Source: Cliona cf. orientalis
Lineage: Eukaryota; Porifera; Demospongiae; Clionaida; Clionaidae
Assembly (NCBI GenBank): GCA_963930775.1
Contig: OZ005690.1
Span: 12,798,411 to 12,862,410, forward strand
Reading direction: 5' to 3'
DNA length: 64,000 bases
Shown: in pieces, positions 54,170 through 64,000 of the stretch
Position numbering within the stretch: position 1 is the stretch's first letter
Layout: each line of letters starts with the position of its first letter
Notes under the pieces: model-generated
The model's database searches: none
Told to the model about the DNA's origin: nothing
What the model saw: the letters and a program-made list of their open reading frames with translations, nothing else
Position numbers and translations under genes: made by a program

Positions 54170-54690
54170 CATTGTGCTTATAACAAGTATGTTTGATGTC
54201 ACAGTCATGGGATAATGTGACTGAACACTAGTAACAGCATGCTATATATTATAGTACAATCGAGTGCCAGTTAGTGTAGTGCGCATGCGTAGATGAAGAC
54301 CACACCTTTCACTGGAGGCCAAGAGTAGCTGATCAAACTTGCCGTCGAATGGCGAAGTTCTCACTCCGCTCGAACGTCGAATCTACCACCAGACCATGAC
54401 AAAGAGCAAACATCACCTCTCGCTTCGCTCGAGGCTCAGTGGCCTGCCGAGCAGGCCTGTCGAAACGCGCGGCGCTTGCGCCGCTCGCTCGAGCTCAAGA
54501 ATGCATCTCTATGGCCCCTAGGCCTTGGCAACCTCGTTTGTGCACACGGCACAACAATTCTGACCAATCGTGAGTCTTCTGAACTTGTAGGAGAGCGCAT
54601 CTTTTATGCCCTCCAGGTTAGGACACGGACTATATAAGAAAATTGATCGTCTGAAAAATATTTTTCGTTGTATATATATAATTAAGTCAC
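54170..54690 (+). repeat. Interspersed repeat R3, copy 3
   Basis: Best match to 34540-35070. Retains CTCGCTTCGCTCGAGGCTC, CTGTCGAAACGCGCGGCGCT and TATATAAGAAAATTGATCGT. Confidence 0.75.
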
Positions 54691-54804
54691 TCAGATGTCT
54701 AGGTCTCAAGATCTGGCAATTTTTACAGACGGATAAAACTGACTGCCTTTAAATTACCACCTACTGTGCATGCGCAGTTATATGTGGGAAAATGAAAGCA
54801 TTAC

Positions 54805-55050
54805 CTAGTTACAGCCATTCACCTCATGTTTCTTTAGTCCCGACCGCACCACAGCCATAATATTATGTTGTACTTCTTCAATAGCCCTGAGCTCTGTCAA
54901 CTTCACTCCATTTCCATCATCTGTTTGAGTCCTGCTGGACTCAACCAACTCCTTTCTCTCTCCATCTACATTGCATAATAGTAAAATTAGCCCTGGCCTC
55001 AAATCCATTCTACTTTCTGCACTAGCCCTTGTGCGTTCCATTTGGAGCAT
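54805..55050 (-). CDS. Unrecognised open frame or exon, 81 codons
   Basis: Open from MLQMERTRASAESRMDLRPG through LTELRAIEEVQHNIMAVVRS to a TAG. An AG acceptor (TTGGTAG) precedes the ATG by one base. It is charged and helix-prone, with no domain I know. It lies downstream of gene E on the same strand, but its frame does not join E's membrane exon (phase 1) at the obvious acceptor. It may be an exon of another gene or chance. Confidence 0.25.
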   Translation of the reverse strand: MLQMERTRASAESRMDLRPGLILLLCNVDGERKELVESSRTQTDDGNGVKLTELRAIEEVQHNIMAVVRSGLKKHEVNGCN

Positions 55051-55349
55051 ACTACCAATGTAACAATATAGCTCTAATACTTACATATCATACATGTACA
55101 TATATACATATCCTATCACAATGATTATTATATCATAGTACCTATTCTACGTTCAGTTTTGTTGCAGCTAAAGAAAGACTACGACCCGAAAAATGTCTGT
55201 CTTGGAAAGTTGCTAACAAACCACTTTAATTTTAATTAATATTGTAGTTCTTATCAATTCTGTACAGGCTCATTGCGAACTGGAGTTTTCATAAGCAATA
55301 ATACTAATATTATACGTACATAGCACATAACAGTTAACATACAAGACGT

Positions 55350-55700
55350 TTTGACTTGGAAGCCTTCGTCACGCAGCTGTACAACTAAGAGATAAGGTAC
55401 AAACAGTAGACTTAATAGGCTGGATAAAAACTAACACGCATGCGTGTGCATGATGGCTGGATAAATAGATATGAAAAGTTAAAAATTGCTGCTGTTAGCA
55501 AAGTCTCAGTGCTGGTGTCATTCTGTAATCTAGGTTCATTGTGTTAGGCTAGCTGTTTCTGGATTCTGATGGATCGAAGAATGGGACTGCAGTACATGTG
55601 ATGGACAACGGCCATATATACCATCAACTGGGAGGAAGCCAATGTCAGAACCTCTGAGGCAGGCTACTGGAGAAGAAGAGTGCAAGAAGCTAGGCATGGT
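55350..55700 (+). pseudogene. Second Penelope-like element, C-terminal relic
   Basis: 55585-55700 reads AVHVMDNGHIYTINWEEANV and GYWRRRVQEA, matching the post-GIY-YIG tail (AAHVMEHKHEVDWDGAEV.. YWKRRVLEA) of the element at 43692-46148. Upstream, 55345-55375 complemented reads TGACGAAGGCTTCCAAGTCA and AAACGTC, a decayed hammerhead-like terminal segment. The rest is lost. Confidence 0.65.
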
Positions 55701-55824
55701 CAAGCTCCATACCTGGGTATCATGCATCGACTCACCACTGGGTCACACTCAGTGCAGGTCTTGAGTGGGCATACATGTAGGTGACTAAAAGTGGGCATGG
55801 TCTCAAATATTTTGTGCGCAATTA

Positions 55825-56234
55825 CCCTATACTCTGGTTAATAAGCACATGCACTTATAACGGTAAACGGAATGGTAGTATGCGCTTACAGTGTATAAGG
55901 CACATAATCACATCCACAAAATTTATGTTTGGGCACGTGATATGCGACTCTGGGCATGCTAGTGCTAGCTAGCATTTACAGCTGCTGCTCAAGATGACGA
56001 GTGCTGGTGATTAATCTGAAGACTCAATCTTCTTGCATGACTGGGTTATTTGTGGCCATCACAATACCTTCAAAGAAATCTGGACTCCACAAACTTTCAA
56101 GCCAGTTGTTGAGGTCAAGGTCAGGGTTCATAGAACGCCACGTCTATTAAGCGCATGCGTTTAATAAACAATAGCTAATGGCGAGAAGAGAGCATGCGCT
56201 TCTATAATGTGCGCTTAATAACCAGAGTTTACGG
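55825..56234. mobile_element. TA-flanked MITE with CTCTGGTTAATAAGC ends
   Basis: CCCTATACTCTGGTTAATAA at the left pairs with the complement of TTAATAACCAGAGTTTACGG at the right, flanked by TA. GCGCATGCGT-type sequence lies inside. Confidence 0.75.
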
Positions 56235-56548
56235 TATACCTACAACCCCACCATACTAAAATTCCTAGAACTGCCCCTGCAACCGGTACATACTTCAGGC
56301 AGACAATAATACAAAGTGTGCATGCTCTGTATTGCATAATGGGGCATGAGCAGAGTTGACCCGTGATCTGCCACATGGGGTCATCGCATTGTGCAATACT
56401 TACATGTACACAATGTTTATTGCATGCAGAAACCAAGACATGGCATAACATGTATAATGCACACACACATGCATATAATTTTAGCTTTGATCTACTTGTA
56501 TCAGTAAACCAACAGCTACACCAATATGAATATTGATAATAGCATTAC

Positions 56549-58976
56549 CTGCTTGTTTTGTACTCTTATTTTTGAGATAACAGTAAACAATGACACCACT
56601 GAGGATGCAGATGCATGCTAACAGCACAAGTACAACTATAACAATCCCGGCTACAGCACCAGCATCAAGTTGACCTGCATGGAAAGTAAAGATAAATTAT
56701 ATATTATAGCTACACAACAAAGCTATTTCCAGAAAAAGTGCTAAAAAGGGAATTTGAAAGACACTACATATTTGTACAAAGATGCATGTACATGTACGTA
56801 GTAGTCGGTCCTTCACTATTAATTTTGTGCAATGAATGGGTTATTACATGGGCTTCTCTTGTGCTGTAAAGCCCTTGAGTCTGCAGCCACTCAGGTTTTA
56901 CATTACTACTATGCCTATATCTTCCATGTGGCACTCGACTGAACATTATCATTATAATTGTACATGTAAGCGGTACAGTATATGTAGGGGCAAAAAAAAA
57001 ACGGTGATGTTTTTGTTCTGTTCCATCCTATCACACCATTATAGCTAGCCGTACCATCTCCATTCCGCATGCACACGTGTACAATTAGCAATTGGTGTGG
57101 TTTCACTGACTCGCCGACTAGAATCGATAGTTTTATACTGCTATGGACTTCTAAACTGTTCTGGGGCAGTTCACTACTGCCACTCTTCGATTTTGAGCGA
57201 GTTCTGCGATCGAAGCTCGACTGGGGTTCGAAGTCTGCTATCGATGATCGATCGATCTCACGTTGCCACTGTCGGCCTCCAAGCCTTCATTCAGAAAATT
57301 TCCGAAGGGGGGGGGGGGGGATGCAAAATGAGTAAGTATAAAAAAATTATGGTATCAAAATGCTGCATCATAATTTTCTTTGAAGGCTAGGCGCAACTTA
57401 AACAAATTTACTATTGACAGTAATTTTTAAGTGCTTACTGGAAGTAGAAGCAGATCCACCTTCGGTAGTTGCATTAGATCCGTCTTCACTGGTAGCAGGA
57501 GCAGTTGGTATACTATCTAATGGAGCTGGCAGCACTTCAGATGAATTCATTCCCACACAACCAACACGATTCACAGCAGCAACTTGTACACGAACATCAT
57601 CACCACAGTTCGATAGAGTGAGAGTAGATACGGTAGAAGATACAACGTTATCCCTGATGTTTTGTGATGGAACATAAACTATATACTGGTCAATATCAGA
57701 TGCATCACTGTTGGCAGGAGGATTCCATAATACCAGAATAATGCAGATATTATCACGAGGTCGTGAAATTTCAGCTGCACTAATCCTCTGAGGTACCCCA
57801 GGAACAGCTAACATGGATGTGTGCAAATGATATACAATGTATATATAAGCTGATTAGCACTATAATAATATACAGTCGAGCCTCTGATAACGGACCCTCC
57901 GAGAAGCGGACAACCTCTCTACAGCGGACAAGTGCCGTGTTACCGATTGAATTTAGCATAGTTATAGTACATTAGCAACCTCCGAGAAGCGGACGCTTCT
58001 CGATTCCGGACAGCGGACAAGATCCAAGCTCCCAACGTGACTTTTCAATGCAAAACTGCCTCCAAATAGCGGACATCCGGAAACCACGCCCTTAAATTAA
58101 CGATGCCACGCCCACCTTCGTCGCAATCTAGGCGGTCGCGATATTATGCTGCATGCGCGATAATAATAAGCCTTGAATCCAGATAACGATTTTGGAGTAG
58201 CCAGTACTTCAGAAACAAAAAAAATCAGCCTGTGCTATGTTGATACTGAAAACAGAACATACCAACCACTTGATTATCATCTCTACTGCTCTTATTATGC
58301 ATTTCAGTGCATTTATTAACTTATTAAGGATAATACAATCAAAATGGGTTGAATAATCATGAACCTCCGAGATAGGGACAACCTCCGAGCAAAGGACAAG
58401 AGGCCCGTTCCCAAAGTGTCCTTTGTTCGGAGGCTCGACTGTATTTATTTTAGAGGGGACACTGTGGGGTGTCTCCAATAACTCCCTCGAGCTCCAAGTA
58501 AAAATCTATTATTATGGGGGATGGGACATTACTATAGTAGAATCCCCCCCTCGCAGAATTCTATGGTAAGTATATACTGTATTAATATTATGTACCTGAG
58601 ATGAAAAACTCGATACTTGCTGTACCTCCACCTGCAGCACCACTCATGCATGTCACCATAGAAGCCACAACAGCAGTAATACGCAGTGTAGACTCCAGTA
58701 TAAGTTCTCCAGTGATGTTAGCAATATTGGTCACTGTTGCAGTTGCTGTTATATTCCCATCCATACTACTTGTTAAAACTGCTCCAAGCCCGTCTGTTGT
58801 TGACAACTGAAGTGACCTACTAATGTACTCAGTGCTACTCCAAGCAAGAGTTACAGCTGACAAACTTGATGGGCCTCTTACAGTACAAGTGAAGACAACC
58901 TCTTCTCCTTGACAGGTGCGGTTTCCCTCACGTAGAGTACTGGTTAACTCTTGACATGATACACACACTGCTGCAG
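56549..58976 (-). CDS. Receptor E: Ig-FN3-TM surface protein, ends not resolved
   Basis: Three phase-1 exons, each a multiple of three. 58596-58976 is an Ig-like domain (VSCQELTSTLREGNRTC, EEVVFTCTVRGPSSL, MVTCMSG). 57439-57807 is a fibronectin-III domain (VPGVPQRISAAEIS, LWNPPANSDASDIDQYIVYV, VQVAAVNRVGCVGMNSSEV) with a Ser/Thr-rich stalk (PTAPATSEDGSNATTEGG). 56549-56674 is a membrane span (AGIVIVVLVLLACICILSGV) and a short basic NKSTKQ segment. It is closest to gene A in every exon. An open frame runs upstream of the Ig exon to an ATG at 59070, but as in gene A a conserved ATTTAG acceptor suggests a missing 5' exon. A 26-base exon-like piece at about 55140-55165 could end the tail but is unproven. 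A pogo-like MITE lies in the Ig-FN3 intron. Probably a cell-surface recognition protein. Confidence 0.8.
57872..58441. mobile_element. Pogo/Tigger-like MITE in gene E
   Basis: CAGTCGAGCCTC at the left and GAGGCTCGACTG at the right, flanked by TA. Degenerate CCGAGAAGCGGACAA motifs repeat inward from both ends. 570 bp, no transposase. Confidence 0.88.
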
Positions 58977-59099
58977 CTAAATGTATGTGAAGTATAAGGG
59001 GGCGTACATCTTGGACGAGCTCAGTATAAAATATTATGTACATGTATGTTTGACAGTTGGATCTCAACATTTTTTCAATAACAATATAATTTGATGGTT

Positions 59100-59420
59100 C
59101 AATATGGGACCACCATCGGCAGACTCAATAAGTGCTATAGGGATGGATGATATGCATAATATTATGTCATATAATATTATGTAATACATTATAAATACCC
59201 AAATATCTCAAAACAGGTAACTTTGTGAACCTTCTAAGTATCAAAATAAGAATCTCCAGCAAATTATCTATCTAACAAGACCAAGATCATTCATCAAATC
59301 AATTGTACATGCCAGAACCAGATATTCAACATTTCTCATCATCCACAGTCTTTCCTTCTTTCAAGTTTCTTGGGCTAGCTCAAGATTGTCTTGACCTCTC
59401 ATCTTACTTTATATATAAAT
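59100..59420 (-). repeat. Interspersed repeat R2, inverted copy
   Basis: Shares GGCAGACTC..AAGT, TATCAAAATAAGAATCTCCA, TCTAACAAGACCAAGATCAT and AGCTCAAGATTG..TTGACCTCTCATC with 59890-60345. Confidence 0.7.
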
Positions 59421-59559
59421 CTGTATATTTGTATATTAAACATTCCATTTAGTAGCGTACAGTGCAGTGGATATGCGATCTTCGGCACCTCCCATCTTCT
59501 ACACTGGATCCATGGCCCAGAATATCATGACAGCAAACGATACATAAAATTCAGAGCAA

Positions 59560-59900
59560 TAAAAAAGAACAGAAACAAGTACAAAAACAATGGAATAAAA
59601 TTGAAGGATGAAGTAGGGATGGCAGGGTTAAAAAGTACATAAACAAGATTTGTAGGGATAATCACATCCACTATATACATGTATATCCCTACACTTGCTT
59701 TTTGAGGGGTGCAAAAATAGTAATATCTTCTAGACTCAAGTCAAGCTAGAGCACTTAACAAACAAGTTAGGTGCATGATAATCGATGTATAGTGGATATG
59801 CATATGATTATCCCTACAAATCTTGTTTATATACATACGTTTTGACCCTGCCATCCCTACTTCATCCCTCAATTGCTTTTATACTTGCAACAATAGAGTC
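59560..59900. repeat. Foldback repeat R5
   Basis: GAAACAAGTACAAAAACAAT..GAAGTAGGGATGGCAGG at the left; CCATCCCTACTTCATC..TTTTATACTTG at the right, inverted. Confidence 0.75.
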
Positions 59901-60345
59901 GGTAGACTGTAAGTAGGGATGGCCCGGATATGCCATATTATATGTAATACATTACAAATATCTCAAAATAGGTAATTTTGTGAAATTTCTAAGTGTGAAA
60001 ATCAGAATCTCCAGCAAATTATCTATCTAACAAGACCAAGATCATCCACCAATTCAATTGTACATGCCAGAACCAGATGAAATGGCCATTTATCAATCTT
60101 TCTTTCTTTCTAGTTTCCAGGACTAGCTCAAGATTGCCTTGACCTCTCATCTTAGTTTAAGTACATGTATAAATCCATTCCATTTAGTAGCACGCAGTGC
60201 AGTGGCATGCTAATTTTGCGTTATATTGACAGTTATGTCATAGTGGGTGTGTACGGTGCATTGACAATTGGGTGTATCTGATATGCCATTTTGTGATATA
60301 ATGCACATGCTCAGAATGTGTTGCCATGGTGAAGTCATGTGACAG
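59890..60345 (-). repeat. Interspersed repeat R2, inverted copy
   Basis: Reverse-complement relative of 49205-49705, ending with CCATGGTGAAGTCATGTGAC. Confidence 0.75.
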
Positions 60346-60789
60346 TGCCCTGCCCCTCGAGGCCTTGGCAATTCCCTAGCCCTAGCGCTAGTGTTCTAGC
60401 GCTCTGCTGGATCGATCAAGGATATGAAAGCGCAAGGCTCGAGGAACGGTAAGGCGCTAGGCATAAGTGAACTACTCGCTAGCGCGTGCAGCACTAGTGC
60501 TCTGCTGGATAGATCATGGATGTCATGGAGCCTGCACAAGGCTCGAGGAGCGATTAGCTGCTGCCAACAATAAAACTTAGAACTTGGTTTTCTCCCTAAA
60601 TGGAAGAGTATCATTGCTATAATTATCGATATCGGCCGCCTAACGCTGCCTTCTTTGTCAACCTCTTCAGGAACGCAAGCCTTTAACGAGGGACGTGGCT
60701 AAGAATTTTGCGCAGATATGATCTTCATTCTTCTATACTGGAATATTGACAGAAAATCATGTAAGATGAACTATACTGAGAGCAATAAA

Positions 60790-61110
60790 AAAAGAATAGA
60801 AACAAGTATAAAAACACTATAAAATTGAAGGATGAAGTAGGGATGGCAGGGTCAAAAAAGTACATAAAGAAGATTTGTAGGGATAATCACTTCCACTATA
60901 TATCCCGTTACTTGCTTTTTGAGGTGTGCAAAAAAAAGTAATATGCAAGTCAAGAGTGCTTTTAATAAACAAGTTAGGTGCATGATAATCGAGAAAAGCA
61001 AGCGTATAGGGATGTATAGTGATTATACCTACAAATCTTGTTTGTGTACTTTTTTGATCCTGCCATCCCTACTTTATCCTTCAATTTTATATTGTTTTTA
61101 TACTTGTATT
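60790..61110. repeat. Foldback repeat R5
   Basis: Left arm AAAATTGAAGGATGAAGTAG, right arm CATCCCTACTTTATCCTTCA, with AGTACATAAAGAAGATTTGT and GATTATACCTACAAATCTTG facing each other. Confidence 0.75.
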
Positions 61111-62393
61111 GTTATACCCAGGCCTATGATTATATGAATATATACATAATTTGTGTACATGTACAGTGTACAAAATTATACACTCACCAGATAAAATTAT
61201 CCACGACAAACACAGCTGTTTCAACCAGCCCTGAAGTAAAATTGTATAGTACATGTACAGTTCATATGAAAGATAAAGATCATTGTATCTAAAGGAAATA
61301 ATAGTCTTCAAAAAAATTTCCGTTTAATTTCCACGGACACAGATGATCATACCCATTAAATTGTGCACTGTACAATAATTGTGCTTATTTCATGGATTTA
61401 GTTAGTTAATATTATCTGTGAAAACTGCAAAACCTGGAGTAACACAGAATGAAAGGGATATACATGTAGCTATAGCTGAGGGCAGCAAGGTACTCAAATT
61501 GGTTCACCACATCATAGCGTCGGTATAGTATGTAACCGCCCAAGATAGAACATTCCTATTAATCATCTACATGTATGTGAGGACACAGTGCCACACTCTT
61601 CAACTGGATTACTATCACGACATTTTAATAAAATCACAAATATTGGCCACTCCCCCACTGAGATTTTCCACCATAAGTATTGTAATATATGGGTATGTTT
61701 TTAAAGGCTGGAATACACAAATCATGCACTCTGAGACAAGGAATTTCAAGAGTCTCACGAATTAATCTATAGGGTCAACAAACAGATATTCCTCAGTTAT
61801 TGGCCACACTATACACTCACCATGAAGTTAGAATTAAGTTACACCGCCTGGTCCTCCGAGGAATGGAATGGAATGGAATTTGCAAATATTGAATATTGGA
61901 ATGGTCTTGCAATCTACATGGGTGTGGCTTGCGAGTAGCCGGCCTCTACTAGTCTCGCGGCGCCGCCCCTTCACAAGAGGAGGAAGGGGCGGCGCCGCGA
62001 GAGTAGCTGCACGCAACATTTATAAAAGCTGGGAGATCGAGAGATCTGGGGACGAGGCTAGCTTGTGAGATTGCTCACGCGCACATTAGACACTCCCTAC
62101 CAGCTATAAGTCCAGTACTATACTAGCAGTGCTCGCTGTACATATAGTATGAAAGAGTAGCGTGTTGACGACCTTTACCTACCCATGCATTGCTGCCTCT
62201 TGATTACGTCAAATGTCCCAAAAAATTTCCCGCACTGAATACGGTAATGCTTATCAGTGCTTCAACTTCAAGTTCTCATGCATGACATTATTTCAGCATA
62301 TTAAATACTATAGCTACTGTAGCTTTGCTACAATCACTTGTTCATTGACCGGTATCCAGATCACAGTTTCATGTCCACAGACCAATGTCAGAA
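61111..62393. other. Spacer upstream of gene F
   Basis: Contains a strong GC hairpin at 61954-62001 (CTCGCGGCGCCGCCCCTTC and its exact complement, 10-base loop) and a GACGACCTTTACC motif at 62167. No promoter can be assigned. Confidence 0.45.
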
Positions 62394-63798
62394 ATGTACT
62401 GGGTTCTGATAGCAACACTCTTGTGCTGCAGTGAAGGTAAGCTCTATGCATCATCTGTATAAAATTTGATAGGTACAGTGATAATTACTGGAACTGCATG
62501 TTATATATCAAAAGTATGTTTAGTAGGCATGCAATGAGAGAGTGCAACTATATACTGCAGACAGCGTTCTTGCATAATATTATAATTATTACTAACTGGG
62601 GTGAGGCTGTCCCAGCCCTTGACAACCAAAGCTACTACACTGAGCTGCAGAAAGGACCACACTACATAAGTGCTTTACTTAGTGGCTTGTTCAACAAGTA
62701 TAATTGTACTTCTTGAACAAGCCGCTAAGTAAACGTAACCACAATCAATATTACAATGTGAATTGTCAGGTGTTTCACAATGTACAGTACTGAAATTTTT
62801 ATCATAAAAATCTCTAGTATATGCCAGTGCATGAGTCAGGTTGAAATATAGAGATACAAAACAAAGCACAGTCGAGGAAATCTTGCCTGAAATTGGGCTG
62901 ATTTCCCAATTTCTAGTGATGATCGATTTTCAATTTCAGGCAAAATAGATCATTGCATGCTGACCCCTTGTATGCAAGTTGGCAGTTGCACACTCTTCCT
63001 GCTAATAATTATACCCTTGCTGTTGTCCAGGCTAAAGCACATTAATTAGCATATTATTATAATAATATAGGGCTAGCAATGACAATTTTAATCCATGATA
63101 GTTGCATCCATATCACTGTCCCCACTGGGAATGGTGACTGTCTGTCCTAAAGGACAGATATTATTGATTTGTGAGAGAGTGACTGGCTCCATCTTGTACT
63201 GGAATATTTCTATTCCTCATCCGGCTGGTGCCACAATTAGACAAAGAATTATTGTCCCAGCAAGTCCTGGAGTTGTACTGTCTCCAGACTTCAAGATAGG
63301 TGTCACAGAGTTTAATATCACCCGTACATCCGACAGTCCATTGACTAGTCAGCTGCTGATTAACAATGTGACTACTGAGATAAATGAATCAACCATCTAC
63401 TGTTCTGAAGATGGCAATGAAAATAATGCAAAAATGGCTGCAATTAATGTCAAGTACAAAGGTATGATGATAATGGATAATGATGGTTAATTGTTTCATA
63501 ATTATAACAAATTTCATAGCAGCTGAGTTTTTGGGTAGCATGGATCATTCCCTCAATGTTACCATGGTGAATCAACTCCTGAGAAGTGATGATGTCACAG
63601 TCACACTTCATTGGCCTCGAGAGCCTGGAGCAGTTTACCACATCAGTGTTTCACCTGAAGTATCATACACTGAGCATGCTTGTTCTATGGGGCACTACAT
63701 CTTTGCAATAAATCTAACCATTTCGTATAACGTTCAATACAATGTATCCATTGAATCAAGTCCATGTGGTGTCACTACAAGCAGGATATTGAAATATG
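62394..63798 (+). CDS. Receptor F: signal peptide-Ig-FN3, partial at right edge
   Basis: Three phase-1 exons: 62394-62436 (MYWVLIATLLCCSE signal peptide), 63102-63461 (Ig-like: CPKGQILLICERVTGSILYW, LLINNVTTEINESTIYCSED) and 63523-63798 (FN3-like: SLNVTMVNQLLRSDDVTVTL, LTISYNVQYNVSIESS, CGVTTSRILKYG). An alternative acceptor at 63519 would add one residue to the FN3 exon. Very close to gene C, with which it shares long identical stretches, so it is probably a recent duplicate. Sushi, membrane and tail exons would lie to the right of the window. A 24-base-arm hairpin (62674-62734) sits in intron 1. Confidence 0.85.
62674..62734. repeat. Inverted repeat in intron 1 of gene F
   Basis: TTTACTTAGTGGCTTGTTCA pairs with TGAACAAGCCGCTAAGTAAA around a short AT loop, with one mismatch. 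Confidence 0.85.
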
Positions 63799-64000
63799 GT
63801 AAGATATCTAATAATAATATTATGTGGACTGTAGAATGTTTGATAGTAAATAATCATTTGATCAGGTCAGGCCTAGGAATACATGTACATGATAACTTGT
63901 ACTGATCCAATTGAGTGCTTAATTTATGCATGCATGCATTGTTTCGTATAATATGTAGTGATGGAAGAATAAATCAGGTACAGCAGGAGGTATATATGCA

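Noticed and set aside
56215-56466. Cysteine-rich 83-codon minus-strand frame near gene E
   Set aside because: Overlaps the end of a MITE and has no splice support.

Overview
This is a window of an animal nuclear genome. It is AT-rich and gene-poor, its genes are split into short exons with GT..AG introns and mostly phase-1 extracellular modules, and it is packed with decayed transposons. I found no bacterial operon, ribosome-binding-site or CRISPR signature. Ig, fibronectin-III and sushi receptors, an animal-type hexokinase fold, Penelope, Crypton and pogo relics and the many GTGGGCGTGG-type motifs fit a lower metazoan. A demosponge is my best guess, but the sequence alone does not prove it.

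Layout. At 1-2025 lies one copy of a segmental duplication whose partner is at 42570-46912. Then comes a cluster of single-pass cell-surface receptors of one family: gene A (minus, 4676-6347; Ig-FN3-TM), gene B (minus, 10371-18215; complete, signal peptide-Ig-FN3-sushi-sushi-TM-tyrosine tail), gene C (plus, 24445-26778; complete, same architecture as B), a broken Ig exon at 28345-28460, gene E (minus, 56549-58976; Ig-FN3-TM) and gene F (plus, 62394 to the right edge; signal peptide-Ig-FN3, remainder outside). Inside the cluster, on the minus strand from about 46.5 to 29.4 kb, is a hexokinase-fold gene. It keeps most of the sugar-pocket residues but has lost the canonical ATP-binding loops. It appears to carry an N-terminal helical extension built of phase-0 mini-exons.

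Mobile DNA fills the introns and spacers. There is a Penelope-like retroelement (43692-46148) with a 14-bp target duplication and 308-bp inverted terminal arms holding a hammerhead-like core. There is a tyrosine-recombinase (Crypton/DUF3504) relic at 49922-51652, interrupted by a 254-bp Harbinger-type MITE. There are two LINE 3' fragments, several TA-, TTAA- and TTA-flanked MITEs, many foldback elements, and a microsatellite-bearing repeat family ending in a GC-rich hairpin.

How the parts may work together is inference. Receptors B and C have extracellular recognition modules and tyrosine motifs in the cytoplasmic tail, as in immune-type or allorecognition receptors. The hexokinase-like protein looks like a pseudoenzyme or sugar sensor. 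Nothing here shows that the two cooperate beyond their interleaved position.
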